In this document: positions 37,565 through 49,507 of the stretch, in pieces | How positions within the stretch are numbered: the stretch's first letter is position 1 | Layout: every line of letters begins with the position of its first letter | Assembly (NCBI RefSeq): GCF_020921035.1 | Contig: NC_063150.1 | Span: 19,234,501-19,298,500, forward strand | Origin: Rhodamnia argentea | Lineage: Eukaryota > Streptophyta > Magnoliopsida > Myrtales > Myrtaceae | DNA length: 64,000 nt | Direction: 5' to 3' | The notes under the pieces: generated by a model | What the model saw: the letters and a program-made list of their open reading frames with translations, nothing else | Databases searched by the model: none | What the model was told of the DNA's origin: nothing | Translations under genes and position numbers: made by a program

Positions 37565-40147
37565 ATGGCGACCGAGATCGAAGGAGCTCCTGCGACGGAG
37601 GCCCCGGCTGCGGCGGCGAAGGAGACGCACAAGCTGGAGAGGAAGTGGACGTTCTGGTTCGATAACCAATCGAAGCCCAAGCAAGGCGCCGCCTGGGGGA
37701 CTTCTCTCCGCAAGGTCTACACCTTCGACACCGTCGAAGATTTCTGGTGGTATGCTTCGGTTTCGATTCCGGTGTCGTTTTCGCTTCTTCTGTTATGGGT
37801 GCCTGTAGACTCCCGTGTTCGTTGATCTGCTGGATACCTGGACGCTTTGCTTGTCGTTCCGTTTCTGGCTGAATTTGTGTGCTTCGCGCTGTTCTTAGGG
37901 CTTGATCGAGTTTTTTTTTGGTTACCCTTGCCAAATAGGCTTATCACGATGAAGTGGGCATCTAGCCTGATGGTGTGGTTGATTGGAATTTCTCGTTTTG
38001 TTTCCTGAGGAATAGAAGAGGTACTTTTGGATCTGCTGATGTGAGTTGTGCTAGTATGTAGTTAGTAATTGGGTGCCTTCACAATTCATGATCTGGTTGT
38101 GCTTCTTGATGACTATGAATATGCACTAATTATTCTGCTGAAAGGGCAAAATAGTTCTTTCAGGAAAAATTCTGGGTTGAGATGATCTAAAGGGTTTCTC
38201 CTGACCTTGCTTTGGAATTGGGACCAATGGTCTAAGTTTGTAACTGAAAAGGAAGGAAAAAGAGAAGGAAACTTGTAGGAAATCCGAATCCTTTGGGCTC
38301 AGTTTGGTTTACTTCTGTCAATGCTGTTAAGGTTATTGATATCCATAGCGACAGGAAAACTGCAGGCTGGACTTCTGGCTTGAATTGTCAACTCAAGGAA
38401 ATTTGTTGAAAGATGAAGAATGGTGCTTTCCACATGCAAGAGTGGAATGATACTCGGTCAACCTTGAGCTCAGCTTAAATAATGTGTTTCTAGAAAGTGG
38501 CTTTGCATTTGTTCAAATATATTGCATGACTGACTATTTGTTGAAATTGCTCTCTGCAGAACTGTATGTAATTGTTTTTTTTTTTTTTTTCCTGTCACCG
38601 TTGCTTTGCTATTGTCTAGTACTGTTGCAAGATTCCTTTTAGCAGCAATGTGCCCTTCTGTTTGTTTGCATTATGGTTTCTTGTAATCAAGGTGTATGCC
38701 TTACAATAGTTTGTCTTTCATACTTCTACCAATATTGACATTTCCCAAAGTTCATACAGTTTTCTTTTTTCCCATGACCTACTGGATAATTATTTGGGCG
38801 AGTTAACTGTTTTCTCGCAGTTTGTATGATCAAATCTTCAAGCCAAGCAAGTTGACTGCAAACGCCGATTTTCACTTATTTAAAGCTGGCATTGAACCCA
38901 AATGGGAAGATCCTGAGTGTGCTTATGGAGGAAAGTGGACTGTTACCTGCAGCAGAAAGGCTACCCTTGATACGATGTGGCTTGAAACAGTGAGAAGCTT
39001 AAAGTGACTTTCCTATTAGTTCATTCTCTTTACCTTCTCCAAACCTATTGAATGGGAAAAGGAATAACATAAATGGGTTTTTCAATAGTCTTGAATACTA
39101 AATCTGATAAAGCTGTATTTTTGTAGTTGATGGCTTTGATTGGAGAGCAATTCGACGAGGCAGATGAAATCTGCGGGGTGGTTGCTAGCGTGCGCCAAAG
39201 AGGGGACAAACTTGCTCTTTGGACAAGGACAGCTTCAAATGAGGCTGTACAGGTACATGTTCTCTCTAAAATAAATTTAAATAGTCAGTTTCACCTCTCT
39301 GGGGCCTGCTCATTGATCAACTTGTTTTGTTGTGATTCTCCCTTACCATATTGTGAAATCTATGCAGTGAAGATCTCTCATTGATCTTTCCTTCCTGTCA
39401 ATATGTAGCGATTTTTGTAAATGTTCATGTTGTCATGTATCTAATTGATTGTGTAGCTCGTATGTTATTTCCAAAGAGGTCAGCATCTACTTGGCTCTGC
39501 CAATGTTATCCTTTCTAAATATCCTTTAGCCACGAGCCTTGCCTTGTTTCTGGTTACTTTACCTTTAAGTCAACATCGTATAGTCCATATGTGGCCTGTG
39601 AGGTTTAGATCTTTAAAAATAATTTCTATAAGCCGCTGATGTGTACCGGCTGTCTGTCTTCTCAAGCACGTGCACCAATAAAGTTGTCTGATTCACAGTG
39701 ATTATGCTAAGGCAATGCAATTTAAGTTCTTTTTTGTTCTATGGACTAATAACTGGGATCAGGTTTCAATTGCCAAACCTGGGACCTGAAGCTGGCAAAA
39801 GTAGTTAGATCCACACTCCACAGCCTATTTTCTGGGGATTTGTGAAGTACCGTTGCATATAGCCATACATTACCTATTCCCAAATCATCATTCAAGGTTG
39901 CGGACGATTCAATTGCTCAACATAAAATATTAACTGCGTTGATCTCCTCTTATGTAGGTGGGTATTGGCAAGAAGTGGAAGGAAATCATGGATGTCACTG
40001 ATAAGATCACTTACAACTTCCATGTAAGTCTTACCATGGCGAGTTTGGTGTTGTTGTACATCATGTATCTTCCCTTCTTGACTGTCTTGTTTATTGCAGG
40101 ATGACTCTAGAAGGGAAAAATCGGTCAGGCAACGTTATACTGCCTGA
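37565..40147 (+). CDS. eIF(iso)4E: Eukaryotic translation initiation factor (iso)4E
   Basis: Cap-binding subunit of the plant eIF(iso)4F complex, partner of eIF(iso)4G in cytosolic translation initiation. Coding exons 37565-37749, 38821-38989, 39127-39252, 39958-40023 and 40100-40147 give 197 residues, matching the iso form (about 200), shorter than eIF4E. The N-terminus is Ala/Glu-rich and the fold starts at [13 protein letters not shown]. The cap-stacking tryptophans are W44 (GAAWGTS) and W90 ([10 protein letters not shown]). CYS-containing [27 protein letters not shown]-like (here [12 protein letters not shown]) and the tail [12 protein letters not shown] are conserved. This five-exon structure is the usual eIF4E gene form in plants. 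Known relatives are host factors used by potyviruses, and natural variants confer resistance. Nothing here shows which allele type this is. Confidence 0.96.
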
Positions 40148-41640
40148 ATCTCTGCTGCCAATTCTGTTGGTGAGAGTAATGCAATGTTATATTTATTGCA
40201 TGGATGGTTTAGCAAGCACGGCATGCTCTGGAGTCTGGAGCACGCAAAACAAAAAGAAAAGGCTTGATATGCTTTAGAGATGTTTTTCCCCATTCAGGGT
40301 TTACAATTTTGTTTTCCCTCATGAAGCTGTTTCTTCATGTTGTGCTCAAGCTTATTGAAGAACAGTAGAAATGCATGTTGTTGTGGAGATTACCGCATGA
40401 TGAGCAATATGAATTGATTTTCCTCTTTTTGCACTTAATTATGTATTGTGTCCGGCTGACTTTTCAGATCTAGTGAAGGTCATGGTTATACTGTGGTGTT
40501 TATGGGAACTCCTCCTTTTACATGATATGTTTAACCTCAAAGAACCTGAGTTACAAAAACTTGAAGCATTGATTGTGTTTCTCTCTTCTCTTTTTTTTTT
40601 TTTTTGGGTACTCTCATGGCAAAAAATGTGACTCAGTCCTCGGTATTATGATTCCAGATGTTGATCTTTCTCCTTGTTGAGCTTAATGAGATTTAGGATG
40701 GAGTAACCTGAAATTAGATGTGAGCAAAAAGGGGGTGCATTTGGATTGAACTGGGACAATCCGAAAGCATACAGTGGTGTTCAAGTTTGAAGGCTTATCA
40801 TTGAAGTAAGTAGCAGGAGTTTGGGATGTTGTGTAGCAAGGTCTGTCTTGAAATCATGATCTTCCGACCTCCAGATCTCTCACTAGATTATTAAGCCAGA
40901 AGGGGCAAAAACTTCAATTAGTGGACTTTTTGTTCTCAATTTTAATTCGAACTTAGTGGATGTTTGACACTCTTGGATTTCAGCATCAGTCTAAAGAGAG
41001 TGTGATTGGTCTTGTCCACTGGCTTCTCGATATAGATTGTGTTTGGTCTCAGTTTTCACGACATGGCAAAGCAAGATTAGCGTTCTACTAGCTACGCAAG
41101 GAGAGAAAAAAGCGAGTCTCTGACTGGCTGCTAGTTGTCTAGTTATTGCCCAGGAAAAAATGTATTTTGATCTATTTATCCATAACCGATTGAGTGTGAC
41201 GGAATATGTGTTGATTCTGCAACATGGAGCTTGGGAAAACTCACTTCTAAAGCTTCCATCAGAGCAAGAGAGCCTGAGACCTGTCGGTATGCTCAGTAGA
41301 GGTGAGCATATGGTCAATTTCAACTTCGTAATCGGCCTAGATTATTTAGTTCCAAACTGGTTACCAAGAGAAGCGATTTGGTTCTCAGGTCTAACGTCCT
41401 GCGACCTGCCTGGATTGAGTAGGGTTTTGGTTCGACCTCCAGAGCCGCTGGTTGTATGTGAGAAATAAGCGAGGTGAACCTATTAATTGAAGTTGAAGAC
41501 GGTTTTTAGGCTCCTGTCTTGATATAGCCAATTTGGGTGGTCCTGGTTTGCCCGCTGTCTCCTACCGGGCGGGCTTGTGCATATTTGCTCAGGCACTGCG
41601 AGTTCCGTTGGGGGCTTCCTTAGCCTGCCCCATGGTCAGG
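40148..41640. other. 3' UTR and intergenic, no gene seen
   Basis: The first few hundred bases are likely the eIF(iso)4E 3' UTR. A relic at about 41295-41465 (GAGGTGAGCATATGGTCAAT, GGTTTTGGTTCGACC) resembles the ends of old short inverted-repeat elements. The frames at 40991-41468 show no domain. Confidence 0.4.
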
Positions 41641-41649
41641 TTTAGACTT

Positions 41650-42001
41650 AATACCATACAAAAGTGTCACTTTGTGTTATTAATCATGCGAATTTAGTAC
41701 TAAACCTTTTATTGATGTCAGTTCAGTCCTAAGTTTTTGATTTGGTGTTAATTCAGTCTTAAACTTTGTATTGGTGTTAATTCACGTTATCGCCGGTCAT
41801 GCCACGTTGGACAATCGACGTACACGTTAGCGAATTTTTGATCAATATTAGTTGAATTGACTTAATTAACACAAATGCAAAAGGTTTAGGATTGAATCGG
41901 CACCAATAAAAGGTTTAGGACTGAATTGACACCAATGTAAAAGGCTTAGGACTGAATTGACACCAACACGATAAGTTTAGGACTTTTTAGACACTTTCCC
42001 C
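41650..42001. mobile_element. Family A element without core (copy A5)
   Basis: The left arm repeats the word CAGTCCTAAGTTTTTGATTTGG in variants. The right arm has three variants of AAAGGTTTAGGACTGAATTG in the opposite sense, ending ACTTTTTAGACACTTTCCCC. A short centre (CGTTATCGCCGGTCATGCCA) replaces the GC-rich core. The 30-40-base internal period within each arm is clear. Confidence 0.75.
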
Positions 42002-42361
42002 TTTCAACTTTACGAAGCTCTGGCGATGAGGCAAGGAAGGGGAGTGCTTTTGTAGTCCGAGGAGACTACGAGACTGGATTTCCAGATTTCTAAATCATAA
42101 AAGAGCAATTTCACTTGATCGCGAGCACTTTCTTCGAGAGCGAATTTATTCTGTCATCGAGAAGCGAGAGGTTGCGACTACGAGAAAGCTCATCACACGC
42201 AAGTATATAACTACATTAAATGGAAACTCTAGCAACAAGCAAGAAGAAAATGTATGTAGGGGGGGAACCAGACATATACTTTCATATGCTAATTGGGCCA
42301 AAACATTTTTCGTCCCATGAAATAAACAAATGCACTGGGGATGATCAATCTTCGATTCGTC

Positions 42362-43232
42362 TTAGGCAAGGAACCCCAGCCTCTCCCCGTTCTTCTTGGC
42401 TAATCGGATCAGCCCTTGCCTTTGCTTTGCATCAGCTCCAATTGCCTTGCAGAATTCTGTGATCACCTGATCATCATACAGTGTTCATGCTGTAATCAGT
42501 TTTGATGTTATGTGTGTACTAAATTTTCGGAATTCGGAGAATCATAAACAAATGTTAGAACATAAAACTGTAAAATGCAAGTGACTTGGTCCCTCCTAGT
42601 TTCCAAATTTTATTATTTGGATGTAAAGAGTCCGAAAACTGCACAGCCACACACATTTTTCAGACAAATTATCCAACTCATCCGATTTTTTTTTTATCTT
42701 TTTTTGTAAACCACAAACTCATCTGTAAAAAAAAAAATTATTTTCTTTTAATTCCGATAATACCATTGATTAATTTTCTCTCCTACATCTTTGAAAGGTC
42801 ACACAAATTTAATTACCTCTCTATTTCATTCATTCATCAGTACCATTACTTTAGATAGATGCCACTCTAGCGGAACCAACTAAAAGATCAAATTCAATTT
42901 GCGATTACTATATGAACAACCATTGGACAAGAATTACGTGCAGGTACCTGCGAGTGAAGAGCAATGGCTTTGCCCCGGATCTGGTTGAACCGCTTCTTCC
43001 CGATGAGGTTCCTCGTCACCACCACGGCCGGCGCGAACAGCCCCTTCCCTTCATTGACGTTCTTCATCACCGGTTGGCACCTCGCCGGCTTGCTGGCCAC
43101 CTTCACTCTTACCGCCGACTTCGCGATCAGAGCATGGTGGCCCTCGCCCATGACCGAACTCCCCCAGCTCCCGTGGAACGGGGACCCAAACCCGCCTTTC
43201 AAGGTCGCCGCCGAGATCGACGTCGCGGCCAT
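42362..43232 (-). CDS. PGR5: PGR5, proton gradient regulation 5, chloroplast
   Basis: Small stromal protein needed, with PGRL1, for antimycin-A-sensitive cyclic electron flow around photosystem I and for photoprotection under fluctuating light. Two coding exons, 42948-43232 and 42362-42466, joined in phase 0 at CAG|GTACCT and GATCAG|GTGATC, give 129 residues (about 130 in relatives). Residues 1 to about 57 are a Ser/Ala-rich transit peptide. The mature part starts near NVNEGKGLFAP and contains VVTRNLIGKKRFNQIRGKAI, ALHSQVITEFCKAIGADAKQ and the tail KKNGERLGFLA, nearly invariant in plants. The chosen start MAATSIS is the usual PGR5 form. A longer frame upstream (from 43283) lacks support. Confidence 0.97.
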
Positions 43233-43868
43233 TTGACGACCGATGCAACAGCAAAGAATCCAAGAACCAACCGAGGAGCTCAAGCGGTGGGATCGACTTT
43301 GGTTTTCTTCTGGTTCTGTGCAAGATTGGGGCGAATGTGTGTGTGTGGTTTTGAGTCTTTTGCCTAGTGTTGTGCCCTGCGAGGATGTGATATTTTGGGG
43401 TTGGGTGTGAGCCGCTCGTTTCTTTATTGGGGGTCAGGAAGCATCAGGAGCCACACGTTCCGGTGGCTTGGAAATTCAAGAACCACGTAGGTCATTTGTA
43501 CACGGTCTCTCGTCTGTGTTATATTTTCTTGTGGTCCCCTAATTTTTGGGGGGAGAAGGAAGATCTGAATCTGCAATTCTAATGGCTCCATTCTCTCCGG
43601 AAGGGGGTTGTGGGGCCCGCTCGGCCGCTCACCCCTCGGCAACTGTTCGGTGCACAGTGCACGAGACGAGGGAAACCCGTGTCCATGTCGAGCTCGTCAT
43701 GGACCGGGCGTATCTCGGCCTTTCATTTCGTGGGCCTTAAACCGGCCGGGGGTGAATTAGTCCCCGAATGGATGCTCGAAGAGTGTCGGGTTATGGTGGG
43801 ATAATGAAGAATTCATCTGCATACAAGTATGTAAACTCATTTTCCAGACTCTCAATCACAAAATAGGA
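43233..43868. other. PGR5 upstream region
   Basis: Presumed promoter/5' UTR of PGR5 (minus strand). It is relatively GC-rich at 43590-43770. Small frames there (43424-43804) have no domain. No motif was secure enough to list. Confidence 0.4.
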
Positions 43869-44496
43869 GGGGAAAATTGTCCAAAAAGTCATAAACATAT
43901 TGCATTTTTACTAATTAAGTCCTAAATATTTTCATGTTCTATCAATTAAGTCTGTCCAATCAATTTTGGTTAGTATTGGCTGACGTGGACGCCGATTATC
44001 CTACGTGATAATGCCGGTATTGGCGTGGATAATTTTTAATCATATTTTAATATATTGTGATTTTTTTTTCTTTCTTTCCCTTTCTTCTTCCTTTTGCCGG
44101 TGGCCCAGTAGACTAGCCTCGCCCCCCATAGGTGAGGCTAGTCCGACTAGCCATCCATCTCCTCTGGCTGGCGGCCGGCCACCGGCAAAGGGAAGAAGAA
44201 AGGGAAAGAAAGAAAGAAAGGAAAAAAATAACTAAAAATAAAAAAAATAAATTAAAGTATTATTAATCATTGTCCACATCAAAGCCGCCGTGCCACATAA
44301 GAAGGCCAACGTCAACATTAGCAATTCTTAATAAAATTGGCCGGATTGACTTAACTTAATTGGCAAAGTATAAAAATGTTTAGGATTCAATTGGTAAAAT
44401 GTGAAAAGGTTTAGGACTCGGTTGGCAAAATTGAAAGGTCTATGACTAACTTGGTAAAAATTCAATAAGTTTAGGACTCTTTGGATAATTTTCCCC
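43869..44496. mobile_element. Family A inverted-repeat element, most complete copy (A6)
   Basis: The ends are mirror images: GGGGAAAATTGTCCAAAAAG on the left, and the reverse complement of GGGGAAAATTATCCAAAGAG on the right. The arms are about 185 bases each, with AATTAAGTCCTAAATATTTT and TGACGTGGACGCCGATTATC on the left. Inside lie a T/C-rich tract (44060-44095), a GC-rich core (44096-44190) and a G/A-rich tract (44191-44225). No open frame for a transposase. No clear target-site duplication was visible. Confidence 0.8.
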
Positions 44497-45271
44497 AATA
44501 CAAGAACCATATGGGCACGTCAAGCTTGTTGTCGGGGCTACCGGATCCGATAAATTCCTGGTGTTCGACTCGCTCAGTTTAGCATGATAAACCTACGTCA
44601 ATACTTGTTTGATACGTTGTGTCTAGGCAAGTGTTTCTACGAAGCTCAAGACCGTTCGAGGTGGGGAAACTTCTCGGACAGGCTCGGCCGTGCTGTAGAA
44701 TGGCGACCGAATTGGACGGTGCAAATTAACTGGAGACTCCATGGATGATTTTGGACCATGAATGTGTGCTGGAGAGACAAGGGGGAAGGAACCCAATTGG
44801 AAACATCCATCTTCCCTTCTCGATTCAAAGTTCAAACTTCCCTAAAACGCATGTGAATCATTACGTGATGGGTGAACTCCCAATTTTCGCTGGTGGGTGG
44901 CTAAGAAAGACATGTCTGATGAAGAAGAATGGTGAAGTCTTTGAACATTCGATGGTTCTGGTCCTTGGAAAGGTGGAGGAACAAAGTCAAGGATTTGCTT
45001 CGCTTCTTTGGTTGGAGATCTTGGGATGCCTTCCTACTTTGTTGGAGAGATGTGACCTCGTAGTAGATGGTCTCGATTTGAATAACTTGCAAGAGAAGTT
45101 TCTGATATCGATCGCTCGGGTTGATTCACGTGGTTCTTTTATTTGAGCAACGTTAGGTATGCTGAGATCGTAAGTCAGTAGACGTTTTAAATGAGCAAAC
45201 ACTGCTCTTTCAATGCCCGATAACAGATTGTCGTGTCGTTAAATAGACTAAATTTCTAGACTACTCCTAAT
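44497..45271. other. Intergenic with one unassigned open frame
   Basis: A 133-codon plus-strand frame at 44745-45146 (starting MILDHECVLERQ) has no recognisable domain, no supporting splice or promoter context, and overlaps several open frames on the other strand. I treat it as unproven. Confidence 0.35.
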
Positions 45272-45545
45272 GGGGCAAAATTGTGGAACAATACCTAAAA
45301 ATTTCGTATTTTTGCCAATTCAGTAAAAAATCCTTTAAGTTTGCTGATTCGGTCTTAAACTTTCACATTTTGCCAATTCAGTCATATTGACTGGAAATCG
45401 CTGACATAGACATTGGACGTTCTATATGGCACCGCCAGCATCGACGTGGATAATTTAAAAAATATATATTCTAATATTTTTTTCGAACATTCTTAATTCT
45501 TCGTTCTTCTTTTTTTCCTCTGGCGTCAGGAGAGGGCCGCCTCCG
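45272..45545. mobile_element. Family A element, left arm only (copy A7)
   Basis: Starts GGGGCAAAATTGTGGAACAA and carries TTGCCAATTCAGT repeats, TCGCTGACATAGACATTGGA and GCATCGACGTGGATAA, then a pyrimidine tract and the first bases of a GC-rich core. The matching right arm is absent, so it is truncated. Confidence 0.65.
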
Positions 45546-45741
45546 CCGGTCTTTGATAATTTAACGAAGATCGATAAAGTCACGTGACTTTAGTAGCTGG
45601 TGTTTTCAGTTTTGTAACTCCTGGGCTCAACAAAAGTGTGAGGTTATGTTTGGAAATTGTTGCGGACCTGGTCAATGTAGGTACTCGTGGTCTCTTTACG
45701 TTATGGAGAAAAATCAGGAAACACTATTCACCCATCATTGT

Positions 45742-46145
45742 GGAAAAAAAAAAAAAGTCCTAAGATTATTGTATTGATACCAATTTAATCCTAAATCTTT
45801 CAATTGTACCAATTTAGTTCTAAATATTTTTACATTGTTACCAATTCAGTCCTTCGGGCCAATTTAGATCGAAAATCACCGTCGTAAATACTCGCCGTCC
45901 TATGTGGCATGATCGGTGCTGATGTGGAAAATTCTTTTTATAATTTTTTGAATTTTTTTCTAGGTTCCCTTTTCTTTTTGCCGGGGGTTGGTAAGGGTCG
46001 GCCTCATTGAGCAGCACCTAGGTGAGGACGAGCGCCGACAAGGCCCCCTCACCATATTTGACGAGGCCGACCCTTGCCCAGGCCAGGGCGATCTTGCCGG
46101 GCCTCGTCTGTGTGAGGGCGACCCTCACCTATGCTATTGGAGGAT
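45742..46145. mobile_element. Family A element, left arm and core only (copy A8)
   Basis: Begins near a poly-A run and AAGTCCTAAGATTATTGTAT. It carries TACCAATTTAGTTCTAAATA repeats and GTCCTATGTGGCATGATCGG, then a T/C tract and a well-developed GC-rich core (45975-46135) with internal complementary words (GAGGCCGACCCTTGCC, GGGTCGGCCTC). The right arm is missing. Confidence 0.65.
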
Positions 46146-46469
46146 CTAGAGCTTTGATAGTTGAACATAACAAGCTCACATGGCGGCAAGAGACTACATG
46201 AGGTTGTAAACGTTTTTAGAGGGGAAAAGTTGCAACCGCCAACAAATCCACTCCGGAAGTAGGAAACTGCGAGTTCTCCACAGTTAAATGGAACATCAAA
46301 TCCACTTCGGAAGCATGTTTCTGTACTTCTTTCTAATCATCAGTAAACCACTTTGGCCAAAGTGATCGCCGAGTTACGGTTATGCTTGTGCAGATGCCCA
46401 CTACTCATCGTCGAGAGGGAATTCATATCCCGACCCATCCAGGATCCGGGTAAAATTTTATGATGATGC

Positions 46470-47010
46470 AACATACTTTCCGAGAAATCATTTTTCAGAA
46501 GAATGGTTAGTTTTTATTTGTTCGGTGGTATTTAACTGAAAACGTTTTTTGATGTTTGGATCTTATTTGAAAAGTGATTTCAATTTCATCACCTTATCTC
46601 CGTCCAGGAAATAATCGAATTTCCAAATAACTATTTTTATTTTTTTTATTTTTATTTTTCCTTCTTCCTCCGTTGGGACTAGTTGACCGGGGCCATGGGC
46701 GAGCTCAAGCTCGCCGGCCTGCATCTGTGACCGGCCACCGGTCGTCCCCAAGGTCCGGCTACCAACGGAGGGAGAAAGGGAAAAAAGAAAAGAAAAGAAA
46801 AAAATAAAATAAAATTTTAAAAAATTGAGATGAGTAATTCTGGAAAGTATTTTCACCTCTTCAGATTTAGAAATTCATTTTCCTAATTTTAGCATGAATT
46901 TTTCATTGACTGAAAAGTATTTTCTGTTGATTAAGTCAATTTCGACAAACCAAAGGGGTGAAAGGTTGGAAAACTAATTTTTGAAAAACACTTACCAATC
47001 AAACAAACGC
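46470..47010. mobile_element. Family B element with GC-rich core (copy B5)
   Basis: The left arm contains GAAATCATTTTTCAGAAGAA and the right arm GAAAAGTATTTTCTGTTGAT, ending near CAATCAAACAAACGCATC. The core (46670-46770) contains GAGCTCAAGCTCGCCGGCC and CCGGCCACCGGTCG, between a T-rich tract and an AAAAGAAAAGAAAAAA tract. Confidence 0.55.
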
Positions 47011-47127
47011 ATCTAAAGTTCAAACATGTGAATTATGACTAACTAGGCATATAACCATCTCAATATCTCATTAGTCACTTCACGTGGGATTTCTTGTTAA
47101 CAAACTCATTCGTGCAATCAAACAAAA

Positions 47128-47128
<1 letters not shown>

Positions 47129-47167
<39 letters not shown>
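47129..47167. repeat. (CT)n microsatellite
   Basis: A CT run of about 36 bases with no gene nearby. Confidence 0.95.
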
Positions 47168-47170
<3 letters not shown>

Positions 47171-48229
47171 CAACCCTTCAGCGTAATGGGCAAGTTCCCT
47201 TCTCTTCATTCTGCATCATCATATCTCATTAATCTCCACACTATTATTGCTTTGCGCAGCAAAACTCATTATGTAATCAAGACGTGCCGTTTCAGTGCAC
47301 TCTCCTTCACTGAACCTCTGATTTAATTGTTATGACTTACATAGTTTGGGTTTTGGTTAATCAAATCACCTGAAATTTCCACAAGTAAATGTTGTTCGCA
47401 CATAGATTTCATTATCTTTTTAAATTATCCAATAATAGTTTAAATTTTAACCGAAATGCCAAAAAAAAAAAAAAGAGTACGCTTTACTTTTGCTTAATCC
47501 AAAATGAACATGCCCCCAAAAAATTTGAGTTGAGGATCTTATTACTATCCTAAGTCACTTGCTGGCAATCCCTGCCCTGGTCAGGCCATTTTTCATGACA
47601 ATGAATATGCTATAATATGACCAATCTACTGAGAAAAGGACATCCTATTTTGTAGAAATATTCTTAAACACTTAAACTCCTTTTTTTTTCTTTTTGTCAA
47701 AGTAACATTGCGTCCCTATCCTAAAAAGAAAAAGAAAAATAAAAAGAAAAAGAAAAAGAAAAAGAAGGAAACATTGCAGTCCAGCTGTTGTCGTGTTGCT
47801 TTATCTCATATCTTTCCAGCTGTTGTCATGTTGCTTTGTCTCATATCTTTCTAAGTTGATTTATTTCGCCCTTTTGTTCATGTATCTAGGGCTTCCATTG
47901 GCGTGTTTATAAATATCTCAATTTCTTTTGATCATCATCAAGAGAGCGGCATAAGCTTCCGATTAATTTGTGCATAAGTTGCCAATCCTGCCTTCGCACA
48001 TCTTTCAAGTGATATTCCTTTCGTAAATCGATTCCAAACATAAACTCTCCGACACCACACTCGTGATCCAGTCATATCATTTGCATCACATCCCTCACGC
48101 TTCTCCTGCGGAGGTTTACTTTCGTGTGTTCATGGAATTGGGAAAAGTCGGACCGCGACACTAATGCCCGAGAAAAGTGGCCCGAAGGAAAAAGTGGGTT
48201 TCGGGAAAAGGGAGGGGGTTTCGAAGAAA
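47168..48229. other. Intergenic with simple repeats
   Basis: An (AAAAAG)n-like purine run lies at 47723-47766. A 35-base unit starting CCAGCTGTTGTC is duplicated in tandem at 47781-47815 and 47816-47850. No gene seen. Confidence 0.6.
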
Positions 48230-48515
48230 GAACAAAGGAATATTATCCAGATATAGAGAGAATAACAACTAAAACTTCGGTTGTATCGAGAAAAATAAGT
48301 AATTTAGAATATATATTTTTAAAAATAATCGCCTATATCGTTTATAAAAATGAATCAACGAACCATATTCTCATTGTTCATGCAAATATATAAGCATAAA
48401 TTGTTGACGATGATGAAAATAATTTTCATTAGGTAATTATTCCAAGCAATACAATCGATCGTTTTTAGGAAAATATTTTTCAAATTACTTATTTTCTGCG
48501 AAACAAACGGACCCT
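48230..48515. mobile_element. Family B element (copy B6)
   Basis: The right end reads TTTCTGCGAAACAAACGGACCC, the inverted family terminus, here within AAATATTTTTCAAATTACTT. The left arm (AGAAAAATAAGTAATTTAG) is complementary to it, and the interior includes TATATATTTTTAAAAATAAT and TTTATAAAAATGAATCAACG. No core. Confidence 0.6.
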
Positions 48516-49507
48516 AAATCACGAGTTATGGCAAATGGAGGGCCTATTCATAGCATGACTCCTAATGCTGAAGCATGTCAGGCAATAAACATCATCTAAG
48601 CTACCTTTGCGCTTCACTGATAAAGCGCCAACATTCTTTGCATAAATACCTAAACAAAGGGGATGCCTATGGAAATTAAAAAAAAAGAGTGGCAATCCAT
48701 GTTCACGGGTCGTGTGTAGTGTCAACATAAGGGTATACTACAAAATAAGTCAGCTGGAACATAATGTAATTACTTTATCGGTGTCAATCTACTTGACACA
48801 AACTAACATGAACTTGACCCGAAAATTAAGGGATTGACACAACACGACTTGTGTAACATGATTAAATATGAAAAATTTACTCCTTATGACATGAAATTTA
48901 CTTGCTCACACAAAATCAACCCACCAGTGTGACAAAAAATATCCTCAACTTATCATAAAATCTATTTAGAAATTGCAATAATCCGTCAACAAAATGTAAT
49001 CAATCAAATTAAATTGAAAAATATGGTCATAGCCAATGGAATATCATCAATTTAATCTTCTCTTGAGGCTGATATGACTTTGGCACGATAATTGTCAATC
49101 CAGGACCTGCTAACTTTGTTAGAGATAATTATGATATTCCCTTAAACTTTTTAAAGATAATTATGATATTTACCTTAATTTTTCATGTCTCTCCTGATTA
49201 TGCGTATACCCATGAGATTCACCATATCTTCCTTTGATCATGGATTTGATTATCTTGTTATTTTAGATAGTTATCGTATAGCAAATCTCTTCCTCGTTTA
49301 TGTTTACAACTTTTTAGAATCGTATAGAACTTTTCATTTGAATAAAACTCGTGAGATTGAGAGATAGTAAACCATTCCCGATTTTTCTGTGATAGAAGAA
49401 ACTCTCCTCCTCCTCCTCCTCCGAAATTAGAGCGTCGGCTAAGAAGAAAGATTACTGTTTTGTTTGCGAAAGTTGATCGTGCAGAAGCAGCATCCCATCA
49501 AAAACAA
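48516..49507. other. Intergenic and MATH gene upstream region
   Basis: 48770-48870 has CTTGACACAAACTAACATGA and TTGACCCGAAAATTAAGGGA words, suggesting another short-element relic. A (CTC)n run at 49404-49422 lies in the presumed 5' UTR of the MATH gene. No separate gene. Confidence 0.45.

Noticed and set aside
44745-45146. 133-codon plus-strand frame between family A elements
   Set aside because: No family resemblance, and opposite-strand frames of similar quality overlap it. It is probably chance.
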